NCBI RefSeq assembly: GCF_021391495.1 | Contig: NZ_CP090063.1 | Location: 2,170,001 to 2,234,000, forward strand | From: Amycolatopsis acidiphila | GTDB lineage: Bacteria; Actinomycetota; Actinomycetes; Mycobacteriales; Pseudonocardiaceae | Reading direction: 5' to 3' | DNA: 64,000 nt | Part shown: positions 40,607 to 48,529 of the stretch, one piece after another | How the letters are laid out: the number at the start of each line of letters is the position of its first letter | How positions within the stretch are numbered: position 1 is the stretch's first letter | The notes under the pieces: model-generated | The model's input: only the letters and a program-made list of their open reading frames with translations | Database searches by the model: none | What the model was told of the DNA's origin: nothing | Made by a program: the position numbers and the translations under genes

Positions 40607-41803
40607 TCAGTCCGCCAGCAGGACGGGCAGCTTCCGCACGGCGTTGGTGGACCACGGGTTGTGGAACTCGATCGCCGAACCCCGGTCGATGGTGATCGAG
40701 CGGTAGCGTTCGAACAGCATGCGCAGCACCAGGTGGGCTTCCAGGCGCGCCAGCCGCGAGCCGACGCAGAAGTGGATGCCGTAGCCGAAGGAGACGTGCC
40801 CGTTGGCGTCGCGGTGGATGTCGAACCGGCCGGGGTCGTCGAACCGGTCCGGATCGTGGTTGGCGGCCGCCAGCCACGGGATCAGCAGCCTGTCCGCCGG
40901 GATCGTGGTGCCCGCGACCTCGGTGTCGGTGGTGGTCATCCTGATCACCCGGATGAACGGGGGCCGGAACCGCAGCACCTCCTCGATCGCGTTCGGCAGC
41001 AGGCCGATGTCCTCGCGGATCTGCTGCGCCGCCTCGGGAACCCGGTCGAAGCAGCACAACGCGTTGCCCAGCGCGGCGGTGGTGGTGATGTGCCCGGCGA
41101 TGAGCAGGCTGCCGGCGAAACCGGTGATCTCGTCGTCGCTGAGGCGCCTGCCCCGCACGTCGGCGCCCACCAGCTTGCCGATCAGGTCGTCGGTCTCGCG
41201 CCCGCGCCTGCGGCGCACGTGCTCGCGCAGGTACTCGCCCATCTCGTGCAACGGGTTCGCCAGCGACTCGATCGCCTCCTCCTCCGGCACGACGGTGGCG
41301 TCGGTGTTCCGGTTGCCCAGCAGGGCGTCCGCCCACCGCCGGAACAACCCCCGGTCCGAGACCGGGATGCCGAGCAGCTCCGCGATCACCATCACCGGCA
41401 GCGGGTACGTCAGCGCGTCGACCAGGTCCGTGGGTTCGCCGCGCGGAATCCGGTCGAGCAGCTCCCCAGTGATCTCGGTGATCCGCGGTGCGAGCCCCTC
41501 GATCAGGCGCGGGGTGAACGCCTCCACGATCAGCCCGCGCAGCTCGCTGTGCTTCGGGTTGTCCATGTTCAGGATGTTGCCGGTGGAGAAGCGCTCGAAC
41601 TCCGGATTGCTCGGCACGAACCGGTTGGTGTCGGAGGCGAAGGTCTTCCGGTCGAACAGGGCCGCGCGCACGTCGTCGTAGCGGAACAGGTGCCACACGT
41701 CCTGGTCGTCGACGTGGACGGGCTCGTTCACCCGCATCTTCGCCAGCCAGTCGAGGACATCCTCGGCAGTGGCATTCTCGTCACCCGGCTGGAATCCGCT
41801 CAT
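40607..41803 (-). CDS. Cytochrome P450 (second)
   Basis: This 398-residue P450 has ExxR in E-E-V-L-R-F near residue 285 and haem loop F-G-Y-G-I-H-F-C-V-G near 346. The I-helix again reads A-G-H-I-T-T, lacking the usual acidic residue, exactly as in the P450 at 36503. ATG at 41803 was chosen because AGGAG stands eight bases upstream; the open frame runs back to 41887. It is transcribed toward the chorismate mutase gene (12 bp apart, convergent) and away from the DUF1707 gene, with a palindrome-rich control region between. It is probably a tailoring oxidase acting on the peptide or a carrier-bound residue. Confidence 0.87.
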   Translation of the reverse strand: MSGFQPGDENATAEDVLDWLAKMRVNEPVHVDDQDVWHLFRYDDVRAALFDRKTFASDTNRFVPSNPEFERFSTGNILNMDNPKHSELRGLIVEAFTPRLIEGLAPRITEITGELLDRIPRGEPTDLVDALTYPLPVMVIAELLGIPVSDRGLFRRWADALLGNRNTDATVVPEEEAIESLANPLHEMGEYLREHVRRRRGRETDDLIGKLVGADVRGRRLSDDEITGFAGSLLIAGHITTTAALGNALCCFDRVPEAAQQIREDIGLLPNAIEEVLRFRPPFIRVIRMTTTDTEVAGTTIPADRLLIPWLAAANHDPDRFDDPGRFDIHRDANGHVSFGYGIHFCVGSRLARLEAHLVLRMLFERYRSITIDRGSAIEFHNPWSTNAVRKLPVLLAD

Positions 41804-41856
41804 GGGTCCGCTCCTCATCTCGTCGTCCGCCGCTGGTTGTGTGCCCACGTTCCACG

Positions 41857-42032
41857 GGTTTCGAAACCTGTGAGTTCCTTGTGCCACAACGGTTTGTGGG
41901 CAGATTGGGGCGACTCGGGGTTCCCGTCGCGTCAGGGAGTCTTCCCGCCAAGACGATGGTCAAGGGTTGACGCGGGTAAAGGTCAAATCGCGGATCCGCC
42001 GGCTTGACCCCGACGCGCGTCAACCTTTGACC
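41857..42032. promoter_or_regulatory. Palindrome-rich divergent control region
   Basis: Three structures lie between the P450 and DUF1707 genes: a perfect 12-bp palindrome GGTTTCGAAACC at 41857-41868; CCACAA-CGGT-TTGTGG at 41884-41899; and a long inverted repeat with 17-bp arms at 41958-41974 and 42016-42032 (GGTCAAGGGTTGACGCG against its complement, one mismatch). Inside the latter a second GGTCAA...TTGACC pair is nested. The arms contain TTGAC, which may double as -35 boxes. Confidence 0.55.
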
Positions 42033-42062
42033 ATGGAGTGGGGCGAAGGTGACTGGAGTGGG

Positions 42063-42692
42063 ATGGTGAACGATTTCGGGTCGTCCGGTCTCCGGGTCGG
42101 GGACGCTGACCGGGAGGCCGCGATGACGGCGCTCGGGGAGCACCTGAGCGCGGGTCGCGTGGACATCGACGAGTACGGCGACCGCACCGCGCGGGTGTCG
42201 TCGGCGAAGACCCGGCGGGAGCTGCTCGCCGTGTTCGACGACCTGCCGGAACCGAGGCCGAAGCTGGCCGGCGAGGAAGAGCCTCCGGCGCAGGCCGCGC
42301 CACCCCGGCGGGCGGGCGGCGGCCTCCGGCGTTCCCTGGCCGCGCTGGTGCCACTGAGCTGGCTCGCGGCGACCGTAGTCGGTGTCTTCGGCCAGTACTG
42401 GATGTGGCTGGTTTTCGTTGTTCCGGTTGCTCTCACCGCGCTGTGGGGCGGCGGTGCGGGCTGGGTGAGGAGGTCGGCGAGTATGGAGAACTGGATGGAC
42501 TTCCCGGGGCAGGACCCGCGGGACTGGGGCGACCCCGCCCAGTGGGGCATGGGGTACTTCTACAGCGGCTCGGACCGCGGCCGCCATGACCGCGATGCGC
42601 AACGCCATGACCGCGATGCCGCCCGGCGGGATCGAGCGGCCGCGCGGCGAGACCGCGACGCCGCCCGGAGGAACCGTCGCGTGGGCTGGTGA
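42063..42692 (+). CDS. DUF1707 membrane protein with Arg/Asp repeat tail
   Basis: This 209-residue protein has an N-terminal DUF1707 domain (L-R-V-G-D-A-D-R-E, then G-R-V-D-I-D-E-Y-G-D-R, about residues 8-60), a Pro/Ala linker, two hydrophobic segments (about 95-135), and a C-terminal tail built from repeated R-R/H-D-R-D-A units. DUF1707 proteins are common in actinomycetes and of unknown function. ATG at 42063 follows GGAGTGGG and directly precedes the domain; ATG at 42033 lies inside the inverted repeat and is an alternative. It looks like chromosome-type baggage rather than a biosynthetic gene. Confidence 0.7.
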   Translation: MVNDFGSSGLRVGDADREAAMTALGEHLSAGRVDIDEYGDRTARVSSAKTRRELLAVFDDLPEPRPKLAGEEEPPAQAAPPRRAGGGLRRSLAALVPLSWLAATVVGVFGQYWMWLVFVVPVALTALWGGGAGWVRRSASMENWMDFPGQDPRDWGDPAQWGMGYFYSGSDRGRHDRDAQRHDRDAARRDRAAARRDRDAARRNRRVGW

Positions 42693-42852
42693 TCGACATC
42701 GGGCCCGCAACCGACGGCTGGCCGACGTGGTCACCGTGTCTGCGCCGCCGAGAAAGCAGCCGTCCGGCTGCCGAACCGTCGAGCCCGGCGCAGCAGCATG
42801 CTCGCGGCAAGAAGGAGAGCGCCATCCCGAAATGAACCTCTCGCTTTCTGGT

Positions 42853-43110
42853 TCAGCCGGCCGTGGTCTTGCGGATTACGTTGCAGGCCTGAAGGTAGTT
42901 GTTCCCCTGCGCGTCGAGCGTGGATTTGGCCGGGAAAGATGTCGGCCAGCAGGGCCGGCCAGCCGTCCCCTGCGCACCCGGTTGACTTGGCGATCCGCTC
43001 GCCCTGGATCGCGGCGATGCCGGCCGCGATGTCGGCGACACAATCCGGGGTGACCTTGAAGATGTGCCTGAGCGTCGCGAAGTACACGTTGCCCTGTCGT
43101 CGCCTGGTCT
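42853..43110 (-). pseudogene. Frameshifted remnant of an unrecognised protein
   Basis: Two minus-strand frames join into one protein-like stretch. One carries V-T-P-D-C-V-A-D-I-A-A-G-I and continues to W-P-A-L-L-A-D-I-F-P-G; the other picks up at L-D-A-Q-G-N-N-Y-L-Q-A-C-N-V-I-R-K-T and ends at 42853. A frameshift near 42935 separates them. I do not recognise the family. Confidence 0.35.
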
Positions 43111-43257
43111 TGGCTGCGGTATCGCTTGCTGGGGCAGCACGTTGGGCAACCAGCCGGGCATCACGTGCTCCCTCCTCAGACCAAAGGGCCCGCAGAACAG
43201 GCATTGTCGGGCCGTAGGGAACAGTGAACCGTCATGGGTAAGGGACCGGCTTCGGTG

Positions 43258-43562
43258 TCAGACCAGCGCCGGCCGGCGTGGCTGGTGTTGAGCGTAGTAG
43301 GCGCTTTCGTACTCGACTGGCGTCAGGTAGTCCAGCCGGGAATGCAGACGGGCGTTGTTGTACCAGTCGACCCATTCCATCAGGGCATATTCGACGTCGG
43401 CGAGAGTCTTGAACGGTCCGTGCCGGTTGACGACCTCGGTTTTGAACAGTCCGATGATGGACTCGGCCAGGGCGTTGTCGTAGGCGTCGCCCACCGACCC
43501 GATGGATGCCGAGAGTCCTTGCAGTGCCAGGGATTCGGTGAAAGCCACCGATGTGTATTGCC
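43258..43562 (-). pseudogene. IS3-family transposase (OrfB) C-terminal fragment
   Basis: About 100 residues of an rve integrase core end are visible: S-I-G-S-V-G-D-A-Y-D-N-A-L-A-E-S, with the last catalytic Glu of the DDE triad, and the C-terminal W-V-D-W-Y-N-N-A-R-L-H-S-R-L motif. The sequence breaks off at about 43560, where an IS30 fragment begins, so the IS30 element probably inserted into this transposase gene. It differs from the intact IS3 at 44889. Confidence 0.75.
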
Positions 43563-43567
43563 TGGGT

Positions 43568-44053
43568 TCAACTGGTCGTTGCAACACTGGGTTGTTGGAG
43601 TGAGCGTAGTTGTTCGTCGAACACTTCGGCTGGGGTCTTCCAGTCGAGGTTCTTGCGGGGCCGGTTGTTGAGCGCGAGAGCGACTGCTTCGAGGTCCTCG
43701 GCGGACCATCGCGAGAGGTCTGTGCCTTTGGGGAAGTACTGGCGCAGCAGCCCATTGGTGTTCTCGTTCGTCGGGCGTTGCCAGGGCGAGTGGGGATCCG
43801 CGAAGAACACCTTCGTGCCCGTCTCGAGCGTGAACTGGGCGTGGCCGGAGAGCTCTTTGCCGCGGTCCCAGGTGAGCGTCTTGCGGAGCTGCTCGGGAAG
43901 CTTGGTCATTGAGGACGTCAGTGCGGCGTTCATCGCGGCCGCGCCGTATCCGCCGAGTGCCGGGCCGTTCTTGACCGGTGGTATTTCGCCGTAGCCTTTC
44001 AGGCGCGGCAGATGCACCAGCAGGGTCGAGCGACTCTTGCGTTCGACCACCAC
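43568..44053 (-). pseudogene. IS30-family transposase, C-terminal part
   Basis: The fragment has 161 residues with the IS30 DDE core: W-D-R-G-K-E-L-S-G-H-A near residue 64, F-F-A-D-P-H-S-P-W-Q-R near 84, then N-E-N-T-N-G-L-L-R-Q-Y-F-P and L-N-N-R-P-R-K. The N-terminal HTH and the first catalytic Asp are missing, because the sequence changes to RHS-repeat coding DNA at about 44052. Confidence 0.8.
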
Positions 44054-44888
44054 CTACACCTACGATCTGGCCGGGCAACTAACCAGCTCCACCGACGCCC
44101 GTGGTCAGACGCTGGCCTACACCTACGACAACCTCGGCCGCAAAACCGCCGAATACTCCGGCTCCACCACCGGCACCAAGCTCGCCTCCTGGGTCTATGA
44201 CACGGTCCAAAAAGGCAAACTCACCTCGTCCACCCGCTACACCCCCCAAGGCAACTACCTCGTCGGCTACGGCGGCTACGACGGGCAGGGCAACCCCACC
44301 AACTACACCGTCCAACTCCCCGGCCTCGGAAACCGGGCTGTCCGGCAACCACGCGACCAACTACGAATGGAGCGACACCGGACGGCTGGTCGACACCCTG
44401 CCCGCTCCCGGCGGCGGTCTGCCCGGGGAATGGGTCTCCACCCTCTACGACGACCTCGGCAACCCCGACCAGCTTGAGGGCTACAACCAGATCGTCGGCA
44501 ATGCCACCTACACCCCCTTCAACGAACCGGCCCAGTACAACCTCGGCGACGTGGGTCTGGGCTCGTCGCTGACCTACGACCACGACCCGCAAACCCGCCG
44601 GCTGACCAACGTCAACTACTCCGCCGCCGTCGGCACCCCTCAAGTCGACAACACCAGCTACACCTACGACGCCTTCGGCAACACCACCCGCAGCACCGAC
44701 ATCCAAGGCGCTACCGGTGGCCCCACCCAAACCCAGTGCTACAACTACGACGCCCTCGACCGGCTCGCCCAGGCCTGGAGCGCCACCGACAACTGCGCCG
44801 CGGCCCCCACGACCGACACCATCGGCGGCACGACACCGTTCTGGGAATCCTGGACCTACGACGCCAGGGGACTGCGCCAAACTCAAAC
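44050..44888 (+). pseudogene. RHS/YD-repeat protein fragment, frameshifted and truncated at both ends
   Basis: Repeated Y-D motifs typical of RHS proteins are visible (T-Y-D-L-A-G-Q-L, then T-Y-D-N-L-G-R-K, Y-D-A-F-G-N-T, Y-D-A-L-D-R-L). The frame changes near 44330, between N-Y-T-V-Q-L-P-G-L and T-G-L-S-G-N-H. The 5' end is cut by the IS30 fragment and the 3' end by the IS3 element at 44889. Complete RHS proteins are large surface proteins or polymorphic toxins, so about 280 residues is a small internal piece. Confidence 0.75.
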
Positions 44889-44951
44889 TGAGCTTGTCCC
44901 CGTTCGCCGGACACGTTGGGTGTGGCGTCAGCGATCGTGGTGTGGTGACGG

Positions 44952-45770
44952 TTACTCGGGGTTAGTGGCCTCAAACTCGGCCGGGCTGAGCATTCCGATG
45001 CGGGAGTGTCGCCGTTCCGGGTTGTACCAGCATTCTATCCATTCGAAGATCGCGTTGGCAAGCTCGTCACGAGTTTCCCACGTTTTCGTGTCGAGCACTT
45101 CGAGTTGGAGTGTGCCCCAGAAGGATTCCATCATGGAGTTGTCGTAGCAATCGCCCGCGCTGCCCATGGAGGGCAGGATTCCGGCGGCACGGAGTCGTTG
45201 CCCGAATGCCCAGGCCGTGAATTGCGATCCATGGTCGGAATGCAGGATAGTGTTGCCGGATTCGGGTTTACGGCGGAGGGTGGCCATGCCGAGTGCGTCG
45301 ATCACCAGTTCAGTGCGCATGTGATTGTGGATGGACCAGCCGATGATGCGCCGTGAATAGGCGTCCATGACGGCGGCGCAGTACAGTTTCCCTTCCTTCG
45401 TGGGATGTTCGGTAATGTCGGTGAGCCATAGGCGGTTCGGGCCCTCGGCGGTGAACTTGCGGTTGACCAGGTCTTCGGCGGGCTCCTCCGCGGGGTTGCG
45501 GATGGTGCAGCCCCGGTTCCGGCGCCGGTAGAGGCCCTGGATGCCGGCCTCGCGCATGAGTCGCGCCACCCGCTTGTGGTTGACGTTCACGCCCATGCCG
45601 AGCACGAGTTCCGCGTGCACGCGGGGCCACCCGTAGGTGCCACGGGATTCGACGTGAATGGCTTGGATGTGTTTGAGTAGCAATTCGTTATCCTGCTCCC
45701 TGGGTGAGGGCGGCCGGTCGTGCCAGTCGTAATAGCCCGACCGTGACACCTTCAGTACCCGGCAGGCCAC
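44952..45770 (-). CDS. IS3 transposase OrfB (rve integrase core)
   Basis: The 272-residue frame from 45770 contains an HTH_21-like stretch (R-G-T-Y-G-W-P-R-V near residue 44) and the rve DDE core: W-L-T-D-I-T-E near 113, H-S-D-H-G-S-Q-F near 180, M-E-S-F-W-G-T-L near 216, and the terminal Y-N-P-E-R-R-H-S-R-I-G-M. The frame continues upstream of 45770 into the end of orfA without a stop, so the working enzyme is probably an OrfAB fusion made by -1 frameshifting near 45824-45830. Confidence 0.9.
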   Translation of the reverse strand: MACRVLKVSRSGYYDWHDRPPSPREQDNELLLKHIQAIHVESRGTYGWPRVHAELVLGMGVNVNHKRVARLMREAGIQGLYRRRNRGCTIRNPAEEPAEDLVNRKFTAEGPNRLWLTDITEHPTKEGKLYCAAVMDAYSRRIIGWSIHNHMRTELVIDALGMATLRRKPESGNTILHSDHGSQFTAWAFGQRLRAAGILPSMGSAGDCYDNSMMESFWGTLQLEVLDTKTWETRDELANAIFEWIECWYNPERRHSRIGMLSPAEFEATNPE

Positions 45771-45817
45771 CGCGACGTCGACACCGTCAGCGGCGAGCTC
45801 ACGGACCAGCGGGTAGA

Positions 45818-46108
45818 TTACTTTGGGAGAACGTTCTCCCGCGAGAAATAGGCGGCCGCGCGCTTGAGGATCTCATTTTCCATCTCAAGCTGACGGGTTT
45901 TCTTCCGCAGCTCGGCCAGTTCTTTCTTCTCCGCGCTCGTCAAACGACTCGCTGAGCCGTTCGCATCAGTATCGGCCTGGGCCATCCAATTCCTCAGGCA
46001 CGATTCGCTGATCCCCAGCTCTGTGGCCAGCTCAGCGACCGGTTTGGAGCCCTGACGGGCCAACTCGACGGCACGACGACGAAACTCAGGCGGGTGTGGT
46101 GCAGGCAC
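45818..46108 (-). CDS. IS3 transposase OrfA (HTH and leucine zipper)
   Basis: This 96-residue DNA-binding subunit has an N-terminal HTH (P-P-E-F-R-R-R-A-V-E-L-A-R, then G-I-S-E-S-C-L-R-N-W) and a C-terminal heptad-rich helix (L-R-K-K-T-R-Q-L-E-M-E-N-E-I-L-K-R) typical of IS3 OrfA. The end of the gene overlaps the frameshift zone: a 16-bp perfect palindrome, GGGAGAACGTTCTCCC (45825-45840), runs directly into CCAAAG before the TAA stop. Confidence 0.9.
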   Translation of the reverse strand: MPAPHPPEFRRRAVELARQGSKPVAELATELGISESCLRNWMAQADTDANGSASRLTSAEKKELAELRKKTRQLEMENEILKRAAAYFSRENVLPK

Positions 46109-46175
46109 CGGGACATCCTTCCTGGTGACCCAAGGTCACCTCAAGGCCGGTGTCCGAGCTGCGGGGACAAGCTCA

Positions 46176-46357
46176 GTCATGAGCTTTTCGGCGCGCTTCC
46201 TCGCGGCGCGGTCGGTGCCCTTGACGGTCTCTGCAAGATAGCTCGGCTTGCCGGTCACAGGGTCGACCCCGGCATACGCGCGCACCTGCAACGAGTTGCC
46301 GCGCTGGCGGATGTTCCCGCGCTTGCGGCCCTCGGTGTCGCTCGTCGACTGGCTCAT
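46176..46357 (-). pseudogene. Tyrosine-integrase N-terminal stub
   Basis: About 60 residues from an ATG at 46357 match the N-terminal arm-binding domain of phage/ICE integrases (R-G-N-I-R-Q-R-G-N-S-L-Q-V-R-A-Y-A-G, then D-P-V-T-G-K). The frame is cut by the right end of the IS3 element at 46175, so the catalytic domain is lost. It starts 105 bp downstream of the 3' end of a tRNA gene, the usual place for the integrase of a tRNA-inserted element. Confidence 0.75.
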
Positions 46358-46462
46358 GATCCGAGCTTGAGCTGCGCGTTTGGAAGCTGTCAATGGACAG
46401 AGCCATGGACAACAGGCGCAGAGCTGATCTTGAAAGTCACCGAAAAGCCTGGTCACAGCAGG

Positions 46463-46536
46463 TGGGCCGGGCGGGGCTCGAACCCGCGGCCAAGGGATTA
46501 TGAGTCCCCTGCTCTAACCAACTGAGCTACCGGCCC
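46463..46536 (-). tRNA. tRNA with CAU anticodon (Met, or Ile2)
   Basis: The 74-nt cloverleaf reads on the minus strand. The acceptor stem GGGCCGG pairs with CCGGCCC and is followed by discriminator A. The D arm is TAGCTCAGTTGGTTAGAGC, the anticodon loop contains CTCATAA with anticodon CAU, and the T arm has GGTTCGAGCC. No CCA is encoded. Whether it is elongator Met or Ile2 (lysidine-modified) cannot be settled by eye. The 3' end faces the integrase stub, so it is a likely chromosomal attachment site. Confidence 0.93.
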
Positions 46537-46769
46537 CAGGGCACAGGGCGGTGCCACCCCGGCCGTTTCAAGTTGTCCGACAACATACCCCACCGACGAC
46601 GGCAGCATGAACGACGGGCACGCCAACCAACCGACAAGCGTCCGGCGGGCCCGGTGGGAACCAGGCCCGAACGCGGGCAGGCACCGCCCGGCCGGGACGT
46701 GGGCAGCGACGGCCAGGCCGCGACGTGGGGCAGCCACCGCCGGCCGGGGGTGGCGCCGCCGTCAGGGCT

Positions 46770-47390
46770 GCCCGACCGACAACGAACCGGCGGGAGGACT
46801 ACCCGTACTCGAACCGCGCACCATCAGCGCCGGCGGCAGGTGCTCGGACGGGACCTCCTCGCCCGCGATGCGGCGCACCAGCAGCGACAGGCCCCGATAG
46901 CCCATCTCGCGCATGGGGGAGCGGATTGTGGTCACCGGGATCGGCCGCCAGCGGTGTGTCGTTGAAGCCGACCACCGCGAGGTCGTGCCCGATTCGCAGG
47001 CCGTGGTCGCGCGGCGCCGATCGCGGCGAAGATCGCCGACGGGAGCGGGGTCTCGGCGAGCAGCTTCTCCGCCCCGAGCCGGCCGCCGGGGGCCTCGAAG
47101 GGGGTGGCTGACCAGCACGAACGGCACCGCGCGGCGATGCCGGACAGGAACCCCGCGTCGCCGAAGATCAGGTCGTCCACGCGCCTGCCGAGCATCATCT
47201 CGGTCCGCGCCCGCTGCACCTCCGGCACGTCACGGGTGTTCGTGACGAACGTGGACAGGCCGTGCTCGGGCGCCGCCTCCTCGATCCCTTCGTAGATCGT
47301 CGCCAGGAAGCCGAGCTCGTCGGCCAGCTTGCGGATCCGTTCGACCGTCGCCCCCGACGCGGCACCCGGTGTGCAGGGACCTTCCCGGTC
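46770..47390 (-). pseudogene. LacI-family regulator, frameshifted and partly deleted
   Basis: LacI-type sequence appears in several minus-strand frames: S-G-A-T-V-E-R-I-R-K-L-A-D-E-L-G-F, from the end of the HTH, near 47350; a ligand-domain stretch with D-L-I-F-G-D-A near 47165; and the family's C-terminal M-R-E-M-G-Y-R-G-L-S-L-L-V-R-R-I-A-G-E-E near 46890. The start of the HTH and parts between are missing and at least two frame changes are needed, so it is not functional. Confidence 0.7.
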
Positions 47391-47412
47391 GTAACAGCGC
47401 GTTACGCTACCC

Positions 47413-47436
47413 AAAACGTTTTACCCAAACGTTTGG
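47413..47436. promoter_or_regulatory. Tandem LacI-type operator palindromes
   Basis: Two perfect palindromes with central CG stand side by side: AAAACGTTTT (47413-47422) and CCAAACGTTTGG (47425-47436). This form is typical of LacI/CcpA-like operators. They lie between the broken LacI gene and the asparaginase gene. Confidence 0.5.
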
Positions 47437-47480
47437 CCAGCCGACAGTGACCGCACCGGTCACTCAGAGGAGGTAGTTTG

Positions 47481-48500
47481 GTGGGCAGGGTCGTGGTGTT
47501 GTCGACGGGCGGAACGATCGCTTCGCGTCAGAACGGGCGGGGCGCGAGCGTCGCCAATGACGGGGTGAACACGCTGGTCGGGCGACTGCCGTTCGACGTC
47601 GCGGTGCCGGTCGAGGGGCGCGACGTCTTGCGCGTCGGCAGTTATCTGCTCACCCCTGCGGACATGGCCGACATCGCCGGCGCGATCCGCGAAACGCTTG
47701 CCGACGACGAGGTGCTCGGCGTGGTCGTCACGCACGGCACCGACACGATGGAAGAAACCGCCTTCCTGGCCGACCTCGTGCACCAGGACCCGCGCCCGGT
47801 GGTCTTCACCGGCGCGCAACGACCCGCCGACGCGGCGGACACCGATGGCCCGCGCAACCTCGCGGACGCCATCACCGTCGCCGCCGACGAACGCGCGCGC
47901 AACCGTGGCGTGCTCATCACCTTCGACGGCGCGGTGTTCCCCGCCCGTGGCACGCGCAAGACGCAAACCCTTGCCACGGCGGCGTTCTCCAGCCCGGACG
48001 GCGGCCCCATCGGGCAGGTCCGGGAGGGGGCGCTCATCTTCACCGCCGCGCCTGCCCCGCTCCCGCATGTGGAGCTGACCGATCTCGACGTGCGCGTCGA
48101 CATCGTGGCGCTGTACCCGGGCGTGGACACCGTCGCGCTCGACGCCGTCGTCGCGGCCGGTGCCGCCGGTGTCGTGCTCGAAGCCACCGGCGCCGGCAAC
48201 GGCAACCCCGAGATCCGTGACGCGGTCGCCCGGCTCACCGCGGCCGGCGTCGTCGTCGCCCTGTCCACCCGTGTGCACGCCGGGCCCGTCGCGGGTCTCT
48301 ACGGCAACGGCGGCGGCGTGGACCTCATCGAGGCGGGTGCGATCCCCACCGGGCTGCTCCGCCCGTCCCAAGCCCGGATCCTGCTGACCGCCCTGCTGGC
48401 CCGCCACCACGACCCGGTGCGCGCCGCCCAGGAGCTGGCCCGGCACGCCGAAAACCCGTTCGGCGCCCGGATGCCCGTGTCTCTCGCAAGGGAGAACTGA
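47481..48500 (+). CDS. L-asparaginase (asparagine amidohydrolase)
   Basis: The 339-residue enzyme hydrolyses asparagine to aspartate and ammonia. Both family signatures are present: S-T-G-G-T-I-A-S at residues 8-15, with the first catalytic Thr, and V-T-H-G-T-D-T-M-E-E-T-A near 83, with the second catalytic Thr. There is no signal peptide, so it is probably cytoplasmic. GTG at 47481 is preferred because GAGGAGGT ends seven bases upstream; a TTG at 47478 sits too close to it. The likely former regulator is the LacI pseudogene behind the tandem operators. Confidence 0.9.
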   Translation: MGRVVVLSTGGTIASRQNGRGASVANDGVNTLVGRLPFDVAVPVEGRDVLRVGSYLLTPADMADIAGAIRETLADDEVLGVVVTHGTDTMEETAFLADLVHQDPRPVVFTGAQRPADAADTDGPRNLADAITVAADERARNRGVLITFDGAVFPARGTRKTQTLATAAFSSPDGGPIGQVREGALIFTAAPAPLPHVELTDLDVRVDIVALYPGVDTVALDAVVAAGAAGVVLEATGAGNGNPEIRDAVARLTAAGVVVALSTRVHAGPVAGLYGNGGGVDLIEAGAIPTGLLRPSQARILLTALLARHHDPVRAAQELARHAENPFGARMPVSLAREN

Positions 48501-48529
48501 CGGGCCCGAACCGTCGAGTCGTCAAGGCG

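Larger units (their letters stand above)
44889..46175 (-). mobile_element. IS3-family insertion sequence, apparently complete
   Basis: The 1287-bp element is bounded by inverted repeats at 44889-44914 and 46150-46175. The outer 14 bases (TGAGCTTGTCCCCG) match exactly, with further matches inside, and the ends are TG...CA as expected for IS3. It carries orfA and orfB in overlapping frames. Left flank is an RHS fragment and right flank an integrase fragment; no direct repeat was seen at the borders. Confidence 0.85.
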
